Under the pieces are notes generated by a model. It was not told the origin of the DNA and did no database searches. It saw only the letters and a program-made list of their open reading frames with translations. A stretch of 64,000 bases of DNA, taken from Neoluteolibacter marinus. Lineage in GTDB: Bacteria > Verrucomicrobiota > Verrucomicrobiia > Verrucomicrobiales > Akkermansiaceae. The DNA is taken from assembly GCF_014904755.1 (NCBI RefSeq), contig NZ_JACZFQ010000076.1:20380-84379 (forward strand). The letters are read 5' to 3'. A program made the position numbers and the translations under genes. Of the stretch, positions 8,557-17,138 are shown one piece after another. Numbering within the stretch: the stretch's first letter is position 1; every line of letters starts with the position of its first letter.

Positions 8557-11500
8557 ATGAAAAACCCGATTGGCCGTTTTCCGGCGAAAACCCCGCAGCT
8601 GATGTCGAAGTGGCGTCGGCGTCACGGATTTGCCCTCGTGATCACGCTGTCGCTGATGGTCCTGCTGGTGATGCTCGGCGTCGGGCTTTTGTCGCTGGCC
8701 AGCAAGTCCCTCTCGATTTCCGGCCGGCAGTCGGAGCTGGCGGAAGCGCGGGCGAATGCCCGGCTGGCCTTGTCGCTGGCGATCGCACAGCTCCAGAAGC
8801 AGACCGGCCCGGACCAACGGATCACCGTGACCGCGGACCAGCTGTCGAGCGGCGCGGATGGCGGGGATTCCTCGGCAGCGGAGGGTCGCAAGCACTGGAC
8901 CGGCGTCTACGACGCTTGGGCGAGCACGGCGGAGTCGCGGCCGTCGCCGGATTTCCGGACCTGGCTGGTTTCGGGTGAAACCACGGACCTTTCGGGAATC
9001 TCCACGGCCAAGACGAGCACCGGCGAGGAGATCGAGCTGGTTGGCGCCGGGACCGTCGGGGATCTCGCGGACGGCGCGGTGAAAGTTCCGGTCATCGAGA
9101 TCGAGCAGCCCGGGGGCGAACCGGCGCGGCTTGCGTGGTGGACCGGCGACCAAGGGGTCAAGGCGGCCATCGCCACGCCGACGGTGCCGGAAGACGATTC
9201 GCTGGCCGCGGTCCGCGCCGGCCTCCAATCGGCACCACGAAATGCCATCGAGTTCGCCCAAAGCGACAACGGACAGCCGTTTGCCGACCTGGACACGGCG
9301 GAACCGCGGCTGATGGCCGTGACCGGATGGAAACAGTCGGGCTTCCTGGCGAGCGAGCCGGATGCGCCCCGTGGCTTGTTCCACGACCTCGCGGCTTCGT
9401 CGACGGGATTGCTGACCAACGTCCGCGAAGGAGGATTCCGCAAGGACCTGTCGATGCAGCTGGAACGACCCGTGTCGAGCGCCCGCAGCATGGCGCTTTA
9501 CACCGTCAACCGCGAGACGGGGATCAATTTCCAGGAACTGCGGGGCTACTATCAGCTCTACAAGGAGCTGCAGAGCCGCGGCGGCGCGTCCTACACGACC
9601 GGCGGGCGGATCGGTTCCAACACGCCGTTCCTCCAGCTCGAGGCCTCGGCCGCGGCGTGCCGCAACGACGATAATTTCTTTTTCAAGCAACCGGTCATCA
9701 TCAGCTACCAGATGGTGCTGTCGTTCGAGACCCGGGTGGTGTCCGGCAGGCCCCGGCTGCACGTGGTCGCCGATCCGGTGGTGACCTTCTGGAACCCGCT
9801 CGACGTGCCGGTGGTGGTGCCGCGCTCGACGTTCTTTTCAATCAAGTACTGGCAGATCCCGTATGACCTCTACCTCGGCATCGATGGCGGCGGCGTGCGC
9901 AAGTACCCGCTCGCGGCGTCCTTGTCGGGGGCCTTCTCGGGCTCCAACGGTGACGGCAACTACCTCAGTCTCCAGGCCGGAGCCCTGCAGCAGCTGGTGT
10001 TCAAGCCGGGTGAAGTCATCAAGGTGTCGCAGAGCGGCACGGCCTTTGTCGGCAATCCGGGAGAACACAAGCTGGCGGGGAGGGCCGGCTTCAACTACGG
10101 CGGCGGGGTTTCACTGCCGGTGCGCGACACCTCCGGCGGCTACGTCGACCTGCGTCCGACCTCGACGATCACCTACGAGGTCCGGGCCAACAACCTGACC
10201 GCCGGGAAAAAGAACGGCAGCGGCAATTCGGTCACCGGTGCGGACGCCCATACCCGTCATTTCTCGCTCACCCACCACGAGTGCTACGTCGGGGAGGACC
10301 GCGGGTCCAACAGCCTCGGCTACGGCGGGATGTACATCGACTGGGACTTCGGCAACCGCCGCCTGCGGGCCGGCGAGGTCCGCGGAGAAACCCAGCCGGG
10401 CACCAAGTCGCGCGGCGAGCGTCTTTATGCCGATCGGAATCCCCAGGTCTTCAAGCCGATCGTCAGCCAGGACACGCGGCCGCTCACCGTGGCCGAACTC
10501 GGCGGCCGCAAGGCGCCATTCATGATGGTTTCGTACAACGCGAAGACCGAGATGGGATCCGACCTCGGCACCCGCTACCTGTCCCGTTTCAACCCGCGGG
10601 CCCTGCATGTCGACTTCTACGACCTCTCGGAAACCGAGCGCGACATGCTCCCCTACGAATTCTCCGTCGAGCCGCTCGTCAGCTGGAAGAACCGCAGCCT
10701 TGAGGTCAGCACCAATGGCAACGCCTACTTCGGCGGCGGGATGAACGCGGAATTCGGCAACAGCTTCGTGTCGACCCATTCGATCCCGCGCGAGCCGATC
10801 GTTTCGATCGCGGCGTTCCAGCACTCGTGTGCCAACGGCTTCGAGGTGCAAAGGCCGACCTACGGCTACGCCACCCTCAACGGCCGCGAACCGCTGCTGC
10901 CGCAGATTTCCCATGCGATCGGCAACTCGATGGCGCCCTCCATGATGGAGAAAAACCAGACCGAGGGTTCGCTTCCCGGCGGCCGCCCGATGGCCGACCA
11001 CTCCTACCTCGCGAACCAGGGCTTGTGGGACGAGTGGTTTTTCTCCGGCATCGCGCCGCAGCTCGCCACCACCTTCGGCAAGCGGCGCGCCCAGCGTCAG
11101 GTCGGCGAGGAGTTCCTCGATGGAAGCGGCCAGTTGCCGGTGGTCCGCTACCTGCCCGACACCGCGGGGGTCGAAGTGGACTCGATCTTTTCCAGCTTCT
11201 TCTCGGGCTCGACCCCGAACGACAAGGGCATCTCCACCATCGCCAGCCTGATCCGGGTCGACGGCCTCTTCAACGTGAACTCGACCTCGGTCGAAGCCTG
11301 GAAGGCCATGCTCGGCGGTCTCAACGACCGGCCGGTGGTCGTGCGCGACGAAACCGGGGCGGAGTCCCTCGAGCAAGGCAACGGCGAGGTGCCGGTTGCC
11401 AACCTCCACGGGCCGCGGAACGCGGTGATCGATGCCGATGGCAATCTCGACGTGAAGGAGTCCAGCCAGTGGGTCGGGCGTCGCACGCTTTCGGAAGAAG

Positions 11501-12042
11501 AGATCGACGAACTCGCGCGGGAGATCGTGAAGGAAGTCCGGCGACGCGGTCCCTTCCTCTCGTTGGCGGACTTTGTCAACCGGCGGCTCGGCAGCGACGA
11601 TGAGTTGGCCCGCTCCGGTGCCATCCAGTCCGCCCTCGATTCCGACGATGTCTCGATCAACGCCGCGTTCCGTTCGAGTGGTCGTGCGGTCGCGGGTGGC
11701 ACCGCAGGGCGCTTCGCCTTCCCGGAGGCCGAGGAAGGTCCGGCCGGCTTCGGCAGCCCGGGCGTCGTCAAGCAGGCCGACATCCTGACGCCGATCGCGC
11801 CGGTGCTTTCCGTCCGCTCCGACAGCTTCATCGTGCGCGCCTATGGCGAGTCGGTGGACCGCGAAGGCAAGGTTGTCGCCCGCGCCTGGTGCGAGGCGAC
11901 GGTCGAGCGCGACAAGAACTTCATCGATCCCGCGGACAATCCGGAGACGGCGATTGCCGGTCTCAGCAAGCCCGTCAACGAGACCTTCGGCCGCCGCTAT
12001 CAGGTCGTCTCGTTCCGCTGGATGCACCCCGACGAAATCTGA
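8557..12042 (+). CDS. Verru_Chthon cassette A-like pilin-related exported protein
   Basis: About 1,161 residues. The N-terminus has a basic segment then a PilX/pilin-like membrane helix, RRRHGFALVITLSLMVLLVM, followed by 'SKSLSISGRQSELAEARANA', the arrangement of type IV pilus accessory proteins. The long remainder is a large extracytoplasmic region ending 'ARAWCEATVERDKNFIDPAD'. The layout matches what I know of Verru_Chthon cassette protein A; partners B-D are not present here. Starts at GTG 8521, ATG 8557 or ATG 8602 are all possible. An exported partner gene follows 7 bases downstream. Role in surface fibre or secretion is inferred from the family. Confidence 0.72.
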   Translation: MKNPIGRFPAKTPQLMSKWRRRHGFALVITLSLMVLLVMLGVGLLSLASKSLSISGRQSELAEARANARLALSLAIAQLQKQTGPDQRITVTADQLSSGADGGDSSAAEGRKHWTGVYDAWASTAESRPSPDFRTWLVSGETTDLSGISTAKTSTGEEIELVGAGTVGDLADGAVKVPVIEIEQPGGEPARLAWWTGDQGVKAAIATPTVPEDDSLAAVRAGLQSAPRNAIEFAQSDNGQPFADLDTAEPRLMAVTGWKQSGFLASEPDAPRGLFHDLAASSTGLLTNVREGGFRKDLSMQLERPVSSARSMALYTVNRETGINFQELRGYYQLYKELQSRGGASYTTGGRIGSNTPFLQLEASAAACRNDDNFFFKQPVIISYQMVLSFETRVVSGRPRLHVVADPVVTFWNPLDVPVVVPRSTFFSIKYWQIPYDLYLGIDGGGVRKYPLAASLSGAFSGSNGDGNYLSLQAGALQQLVFKPGEVIKVSQSGTAFVGNPGEHKLAGRAGFNYGGGVSLPVRDTSGGYVDLRPTSTITYEVRANNLTAGKKNGSGNSVTGADAHTRHFSLTHHECYVGEDRGSNSLGYGGMYIDWDFGNRRLRAGEVRGETQPGTKSRGERLYADRNPQVFKPIVSQDTRPLTVAELGGRKAPFMMVSYNAKTEMGSDLGTRYLSRFNPRALHVDFYDLSETERDMLPYEFSVEPLVSWKNRSLEVSTNGNAYFGGGMNAEFGNSFVSTHSIPREPIVSIAAFQHSCANGFEVQRPTYGYATLNGREPLLPQISHAIGNSMAPSMMEKNQTEGSLPGGRPMADHSYLANQGLWDEWFFSGIAPQLATTFGKRRAQRQVGEEFLDGSGQLPVVRYLPDTAGVEVDSIFSSFFSGSTPNDKGISTIASLIRVDGLFNVNSTSVEAWKAMLGGLNDRPVVVRDETGAESLEQGNGEVPVANLHGPRNAVIDADGNLDVKESSQWVGRRTLSEEEIDELAREIVKEVRRRGPFLSLADFVNRRLGSDDELARSGAIQSALDSDDVSINAAFRSSGRAVAGGTAGRFAFPEAEEGPAGFGSPGVVKQADILTPIAPVLSVRSDSFIVRAYGESVDREGKVVARAWCEATVERDKNFIDPADNPETAIAGLSKPVNETFGRRYQVVSFRWMHPDEI

Positions 12043-12049
12043 TCCACCC

Positions 12050-12715
12050 ATGTTGCGAATCCTTGTCCTAGTGTTTCTCTCCGTCGCCGGCCTTGCCCGG
12101 GGCCAGCAGCCATCCGGAGGGAAGGTGAATGTCCGTTTCCTCGCCGAGCGCGTCCCGGCCGAACTCGGCCAGGTGATGATTGCGGCGGAGAAGGCGACGT
12201 CGGTCGCCTTCGACCTGCCGGTGAGCCACCTGTCGGTTCCGGTGCCGGCACCTGCCCGCGCCTTCACGGTCCGGTCGGAGTCGAAGGGCGTCACCCTGGC
12301 CAGCGTGCAACTTCCGGAGGACGGGAAGTCCTTCGTCGTCCTGCTGATCCCGGCGGAGAAGTCGGGCTACAAGCCGGTGGTGATTTCCGCCAACGATCCG
12401 AAGTTCAAACCGGGCGACGTCTATTTCTACAACCACGCCGACCGGCCGGTGCTCGGCTATGTCGGCACCGCGAAGTTCGTGCTCGGGCCGGCGAAGGGAA
12501 CAACCTTGCGGCCCGCCGGGGCGAAACCCGAAGGCTACTACGACGTCGGCTTCGGGGTGCGCGAGAAGGAAGGCGACCGTGCGCTGAGCACCACGCGCTG
12601 GCCGGTGGATGCCCAGATCCGCTCCTATGTCTTCTTCTTCGTCAACCCGAAGACCAAGCGGCTCGACTTCCGGGCGGTCGATGAATTCGTCGCCCCGGAG
12701 AAGCCGGCGACCTGA
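12050..12715 (+). CDS. Exported protein, partner of the pilin-like gene
   Basis: A 221-residue protein with a clear signal peptide (MLRILVLVFLSVAGLARG, cleavage near GQQ). The mature part is beta-rich with the stretches 'KPGDVYFYNHADRPVLGYVG' and 'YYDVGFGVREKEGDRAL'. I recognise no catalytic motif. It begins 7 bases after the stop of the pilin-like gene, so co-transcription is very likely and a joint role at the envelope is plausible. The frame extends upstream inside the previous gene, but the ATG before the signal peptide is the sensible start. Confidence 0.75.
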   Translation: MLRILVLVFLSVAGLARGQQPSGGKVNVRFLAERVPAELGQVMIAAEKATSVAFDLPVSHLSVPVPAPARAFTVRSESKGVTLASVQLPEDGKSFVVLLIPAEKSGYKPVVISANDPKFKPGDVYFYNHADRPVLGYVGTAKFVLGPAKGTTLRPAGAKPEGYYDVGFGVREKEGDRALSTTRWPVDAQIRSYVFFFVNPKTKRLDFRAVDEFVAPEKPAT

Positions 12716-12766
12716 GCGCAGCTTGGACTGCAAGGAGCGCAGGATTGCCGCGTAAAGGGGTTTGTC

Positions 12767-14053
12767 ATGAACCCGAAATCGTCTCTTTCCGACCGCCGTG
12801 CCTTCCTGAAAGCCGGAACCCTCGCCGCCGCCTCCACCTTGCCTTCGATCGTGCATGCACAGGTGGAAGGGAAGTCGGAGATCAGGATTGCACTCGTCGG
12901 TTGCGGCGGGCGGGGCAGCGGGGCGGCCTCGCAATCGCTCCAGGTCGCGGGAACCAAGCTGGTCGCGATGGCCGACGCCTTTCCTGACAATGTCGAGGCG
13001 GCCCACAAGGCGCTGAAGGATCAATTCGGCGACCGCGTCGATGTCCCGCAGGAGCGCCGCTTTTCGGGCTTCGACGCCTACAAGCACGCCATCGACTCCG
13101 CCGATGTGGTGCTGCTTTGCACCCCGCCGGGCTTCCGGCCCGCCCACTTCGAGTATGCGGTGCAGCAGGGCAAGCACGTCTTCATGGAGAAGCCGGTGGC
13201 CGTCGACGGTCCCGGCATCCGCAAGGTGATCGAGGCCGCCAAGGTCGCCGATCAGAAGAACCTCAAGGTGGTCTGCGGCCTGCAGCGCCGCTACCAGAAC
13301 AGCTACCTGGAGACCCTGGAGCAGGTGCGGGAAGGGGTCATCGGCGATTTCGTCTCGTCGCAGGTCTACTGGGTCAGCGGCGGCGTCTGGGTGCGCGACC
13401 GCCAGCCGGGCATGACCGAGATGGAATACCAGATGCGGAATTGGTACTACTTCAACTGGATCTGCGGCGACCACATCACGGAACAGCACGTCCACAACCT
13501 GGACGTCGGCAACTGGTTCAAGGGTGCCTTGCCGGTGAAGGCGGTTGGCATGGGCGGCCGGACCAAGCGGGTCGGCCCCAACTTCGGCGAGATCTTCGAC
13601 CACTTCTTCGTCGAATACACCTACCCCGACGGCAGCGTGATGAACTCGCAGTGCCGCCATTGGGACGGCGGCTGGACGAAGGTCAGCGAAACCATCGAGG
13701 GCACCTTCGGAACCGCCACTCCCGGCATGATCAAGGATCGCTCGGGGAAGATCGTCTGGCGCTTCCGCGGCAACGACAACAATCCCTACCAGACGGAGCA
13801 CGACGTGCTTTACGACCACATCCGCCAGGACAAGGCGATCAACGACGCGGTCCGCACCGCCGAGAGCACGCTGACCTCGATCCTCGGGCGCATGGCCGCC
13901 TACAGCGGCAATGAAGTGAGCTGGGAACAGGCGTTGAACTCGGACCTCGCCACGATGCCGTCGGAACTCTCCTGGAATGCCGATCCCGGACCGAAGGCCG
14001 GCGCCGATGGCATGTACCCGTGTCCGGTGGCGGGCGCGGGGAAATACGTGTGA
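12767..14053 (+). CDS. Tat-exported Gfo/Idh/MocA-family oxidoreductase
   Basis: 428 residues. A twin-arginine signal (SDRRAFLKAGTLAAASTLPS) targets it folded across the inner membrane. The Rossmann NAD(P) region follows (IRIALVGCGGRGSG), then the family's 'MEKPVAVDGPG' motif with the catalytic-type Lys of the EKP signature near residue 143, and 'ICGDHITEQHVHNLDVGNWF'. Members oxidise or epimerise sugars and cyclitols; the substrate cannot be read. Exported versions are expanded in Planctomycetes and Verrucomicrobia. A second member lies at 26693-28069. Confidence 0.92.
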   Translation: MNPKSSLSDRRAFLKAGTLAAASTLPSIVHAQVEGKSEIRIALVGCGGRGSGAASQSLQVAGTKLVAMADAFPDNVEAAHKALKDQFGDRVDVPQERRFSGFDAYKHAIDSADVVLLCTPPGFRPAHFEYAVQQGKHVFMEKPVAVDGPGIRKVIEAAKVADQKNLKVVCGLQRRYQNSYLETLEQVREGVIGDFVSSQVYWVSGGVWVRDRQPGMTEMEYQMRNWYYFNWICGDHITEQHVHNLDVGNWFKGALPVKAVGMGGRTKRVGPNFGEIFDHFFVEYTYPDGSVMNSQCRHWDGGWTKVSETIEGTFGTATPGMIKDRSGKIVWRFRGNDNNPYQTEHDVLYDHIRQDKAINDAVRTAESTLTSILGRMAAYSGNEVSWEQALNSDLATMPSELSWNADPGPKAGADGMYPCPVAGAGKYV

Positions 14054-14057
14054 TCGG

Positions 14058-14516
14058 CTACAGCACCTCGCTCACGAACAGCGGCGGGTCGTCGAGGCTG
14101 TCGCCGGTGTGAAGGCCGAGCAGCTTCTGGTAGAGGGCACTGGCCGGGGTCAGGAGGGTGATCTCGCGTCCCTCGTGATCAAGCGTCACGCCGCCGGCCG
14201 CCGGGGCAAGCAGGAACCACTGGGGCTCGTCGTTGAGATCCACCTCGACGAGGGCCCCGGCGTCGATGGCGTCCTCGATGCCGATTTCCGGCAAGGTCGC
14301 ACTTTCGAAGATCTCGATGTCGCGGGCGAGGTCCTCGACTTGCTTGGCCTGCCCGGCGGCCAGGTAGGATGCCTCGAGACTGCGGGTGTCGTACTTGCTT
14401 TCCGCCTTGCTGCCGGGATCCGTTGCGGCGGCGTGGGCCTCGCGGGCGGCCTTGGTCAGGCGGTCGAAGCGTGCACGGAGTTCAGAGCGGATGGCTGCAA
14501 GCAGTCGGTCTTTCAT
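14058..14516 (-). CDS. GreA/GreB-like protein
   Basis: A 152-residue protein with an N-terminal charged helical part (residues ~1-80) containing 'SKAESKYDTRSLEASYLAAG' and a C-terminal domain ending TPASALYQKLLGLHTGDSL. That end resembles the FKBP-like C-terminal domain of Gre transcript-cleavage factors (SPLGxALLGKxxGD). The N-terminal half is not the classical Gre coiled coil, so it may be a Gre-like protein that binds RNA polymerase without cleavage activity. The ATG at 14516 was chosen; the frame stays open far upstream only by chance in GC-rich DNA. It converges with the oxidoreductase gene, 4 bases apart. Confidence 0.7.
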   Translation of the reverse strand: MKDRLLAAIRSELRARFDRLTKAAREAHAAATDPGSKAESKYDTRSLEASYLAAGQAKQVEDLARDIEIFESATLPEIGIEDAIDAGALVEVDLNDEPQWFLLAPAAGGVTLDHEGREITLLTPASALYQKLLGLHTGDSLDDPPLFVSEVL

Positions 14517-14567
14517 CGGGCGGGCCCGCAGCCTTGCGCGATGGGGCGGGGGAGGCAAGATCGGGGC

Positions 14568-14924
14568 ATGATTTCCGTGTATGCATACAAGGGCTGCGAT
14601 ACCTGCCGCAAGGCGCTGAAATGGCTCGCGGCGGAAGGGATCGAACACGAGGTGAAGGCGATCCGGGAAACCCCGCCGACGGTGGCGGAACTGAAGCGCG
14701 CGCTGGCCGCGTCCGGGGGCGAGCTGCGGCCGCTGTTCAACGTCTCGGGAGGCGACTACCGCGAGCTGGGGCTCAAGGACAAGCTCGGCGGGATGACGCC
14801 GGAGGAAGCGATCTCGCTGTTGAACGGCAACGGGAACCTGGTGAAGCGGCCATTTGTGAGCGGCGACGGGGTGACCCTGGTGGGGTTCAAGGAAGACGAG
14901 TGGCGGAAAGCGCTCTCGCCCTGA
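14568..14924 (+). CDS. ArsC/Spx-family thioredoxin-fold protein
   Basis: 118 residues with an N-terminal redox motif CDTC (residues ~10-13, 'YKGCDTCRKALKWL'), then 'RPLFNVSGGDYRELGLKDKL' and 'LVKRPFVSGDG', the usual order in the ArsC/YffB/Spx family. Such proteins are arsenate reductases or RNA-polymerase-binding stress regulators; the sequence alone does not decide. A GGGGGAGG ribosome-binding site precedes the ATG. It is divergent from the GreA/B-like gene with 51 bases between starts, too isolated to infer an arsenic operon. Confidence 0.85.
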   Translation: MISVYAYKGCDTCRKALKWLAAEGIEHEVKAIRETPPTVAELKRALAASGGELRPLFNVSGGDYRELGLKDKLGGMTPEEAISLLNGNGNLVKRPFVSGDGVTLVGFKEDEWRKALSP

Positions 14925-15041
14925 GTGCCGGGTAGGCTTCGCATGTCGTTGCATTCGCCGCTTGCGGAAGGTTCGGAGCGACGAAGGAAGCGAACAGTTG
15001 TAGATTTTTGCCGCGGGGTGTGATCTGATGATCCTCCTCCC

Positions 15042-17081
15042 ATGTACCGGAACCAACCACGCACGTTGGTGGTGTTCCTTTGGCTCGCAGCCACGGCCGT
15101 CGCCCCGGGAGACCCGAGTGTCGCACGGCAGTGGAACGAGGAAAACCTCGCCGCGATCCGGATCGACACGCCGCATCCGCCGGTGCACGCGCGCAACCTC
15201 TTCCACGTGGCGGCCGGCATGTACGACGCCTGGGCGGCCTACGACACGACGGCGATCGGTTACATCCACCACGAGCGGGCGACGGCGGTCGACGTGGATG
15301 CAGCGCGCAACGAAGCGATCAGCTATGCCGCTTTCCGCATCCTGAGGTCGCGGTTCATCAATTCGGCCAGCGCCACGTCCACCCGGATCAAACTCGAAGC
15401 CCGGATGGCGGCGCTCGGGTATGACAAGGCGATCACGACCACCGATGGCCCGAGTCCGGCGGCGGTGGGCAACCGGATCGCGGCGTCGATCCTCGCGTGG
15501 GGGCTGGACGACGGCTCCGGCCAGGCGCAGGGCTACGCGGATCCGGATTACGTCAACGACCAGCCCGAGTTCAAGGTGCTCGACAGCGGCGTCCCCCTCG
15601 GCGGCTATCCCGAAGGCTCGGATCCGGACCGCTGGCATCCGCTTTCGTTCGACCAAGGCTTCACCCAGAACGGGATCGGACCGATTCTCCTGCAGCCTTT
15701 CGTCGGGGTGACCTGGATCCACACCCGGCCCTTCAACTTGCGCCGGACCGATGCCGCTGAGCCTTGGTATGACTCCGGCGGGCCGCCGAGATTGCGTGGC
15801 GGGCAGGCGGAGGAATTCCGGGCGCTGGCGGTCGAACTCCTGTGGAAGAGCCAGGGGCTGGGTGCGATGGATCTGATCGACATTTCCCCGGCCAGCCGGG
15901 GCAACAACTCGCTGGGAGCGGAGGACGGAGGTGGCCACAGCCTGAATCCCGTCACCGGTGAACCCTACGCCCCGCATTGGGTGCCACGGGGAGACTACGG
16001 ACGGGTGCTCGCCGAGTTCTGGGCCGACGGACCGGATTCGGAAACGCCGCCCGGGCACTGGCACACGATCGCCAACGCGGTGAGCGAAGCCATCACGGTC
16101 AAGCGCATCGGCGGCACCGGCCCGGTGGTGAGCGACCTGGAATGGGATGTGAAACTCTACTTCGCCCTCGCCGCCGCGACTCACGACGCCGCCTGTGCCG
16201 CCTGGTCGCTCAAGATCAAGTATGAGTCGCCGCGGCCGATCACGATGATCCGCTTCCTGTCGTTGCAGGGGCAATGCTCCGATCCCGCATTGCCCGGCTA
16301 TCACCCCGAAGGCTTGCCGCTGGTGCCGGGCCTGACGGACGTGGTGACCGCGGAGTCCCTGGAGGCGGGTGGCGTCCACGAGGACAGCGGCTTCGCCGAA
16401 GGGGATGTGGTGGTGCTCACCTGGCCCGGCAGCCCGGCGATTCCGGCCGTGGAGCGCAGCTTGCCGAGGTGGATCCGGGGCATCGATTGGTTTCCCTACC
16501 AACGCAAGACCTTCGTTTCGCCGGCCTTCCCGGGATACATCTCCGGGCACAGCGCCTTCAGCCGGGCGGCCGCCGAGGTGCTCGCGAAGTTCACCGGCAG
16601 CGAGTTTTTCCCGGGCGGACTTGGCGGCTATACCGCGCCCGCGGGGACTTATTTGAAGTTTGAATACGGTCCGTCGGTGGACGTGAACTTGGAGTGGGCG
16701 ACCTATTTCGATGCGGCCGATGAAGCCGGGGCATCGAGACGGTGGGGCGGGATCCACCCGTGGGTCGACGACTTCCCCGGGAGGATCATCGGTTCGCAGG
16801 TGGGCCTGCGGGTTTGGGACCTGGCGCCGAAGTACTGGGACGCGAGCATCATTGACTCGGCGATGGTCCCCGCCATCTCCCGGCCGGACGCCACCCGCGC
16901 GGTCTTGGAGTGGAACTCGCAGCCGGGACTTTGGTACCGGATCGAGCGCTGCGAAGGACTCAACGGTTGGCAAGAGATTGCCGGACCGATCCAGGCGACC
17001 GAACCCACGAGCCGATGGACGGACTCCGCGGCGACGGGGCCCTGTCTCTTTTACCGGATCGTCCAGGAACCCGCGCCCTGA
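15042..17081 (+). CDS. Vanadium-dependent haloperoxidase / PAP2-superfamily exported protein
   Basis: 679 residues with a signal-like N-terminus (LVVFLWLAATAVAPG). The C-terminal half carries the full vanadate-binding set expected from the haloperoxidase family: Lys391 and Arg398 in KIKYESPRP, Ser501-Gly502-His503 in PGYISGHSAFSR, and Arg566 plus His572 in SRRWGGIHPW. Spacings (K-x6-R and R-x5-H) match the fungal enzyme as I know it. It may oxidise halides with peroxide outside the cytoplasm or be a related acid phosphatase. An extra ~70-residue C-terminal beta domain ('LWYRIERCEGLNGW') is typical of exported proteins in this lineage. Confidence 0.85.
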   Translation: MYRNQPRTLVVFLWLAATAVAPGDPSVARQWNEENLAAIRIDTPHPPVHARNLFHVAAGMYDAWAAYDTTAIGYIHHERATAVDVDAARNEAISYAAFRILRSRFINSASATSTRIKLEARMAALGYDKAITTTDGPSPAAVGNRIAASILAWGLDDGSGQAQGYADPDYVNDQPEFKVLDSGVPLGGYPEGSDPDRWHPLSFDQGFTQNGIGPILLQPFVGVTWIHTRPFNLRRTDAAEPWYDSGGPPRLRGGQAEEFRALAVELLWKSQGLGAMDLIDISPASRGNNSLGAEDGGGHSLNPVTGEPYAPHWVPRGDYGRVLAEFWADGPDSETPPGHWHTIANAVSEAITVKRIGGTGPVVSDLEWDVKLYFALAAATHDAACAAWSLKIKYESPRPITMIRFLSLQGQCSDPALPGYHPEGLPLVPGLTDVVTAESLEAGGVHEDSGFAEGDVVVLTWPGSPAIPAVERSLPRWIRGIDWFPYQRKTFVSPAFPGYISGHSAFSRAAAEVLAKFTGSEFFPGGLGGYTAPAGTYLKFEYGPSVDVNLEWATYFDAADEAGASRRWGGIHPWVDDFPGRIIGSQVGLRVWDLAPKYWDASIIDSAMVPAISRPDATRAVLEWNSQPGLWYRIERCEGLNGWQEIAGPIQATEPTSRWTDSAATGPCLFYRIVQEPAP

Positions 17082-17138
17082 GATCGCCGGGCGTCGCGTC
17101 CTTGCGTCGCCGGAATTCCTCGCTCATGTTCGCCAGCG

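Noticed and set aside
17082..17138. A short gap between the haloperoxidase and Tat-protein genes searched for a promoter.
   Set aside because: No convincing -35/-10 pair or hairpin was visible, so nothing was annotated.
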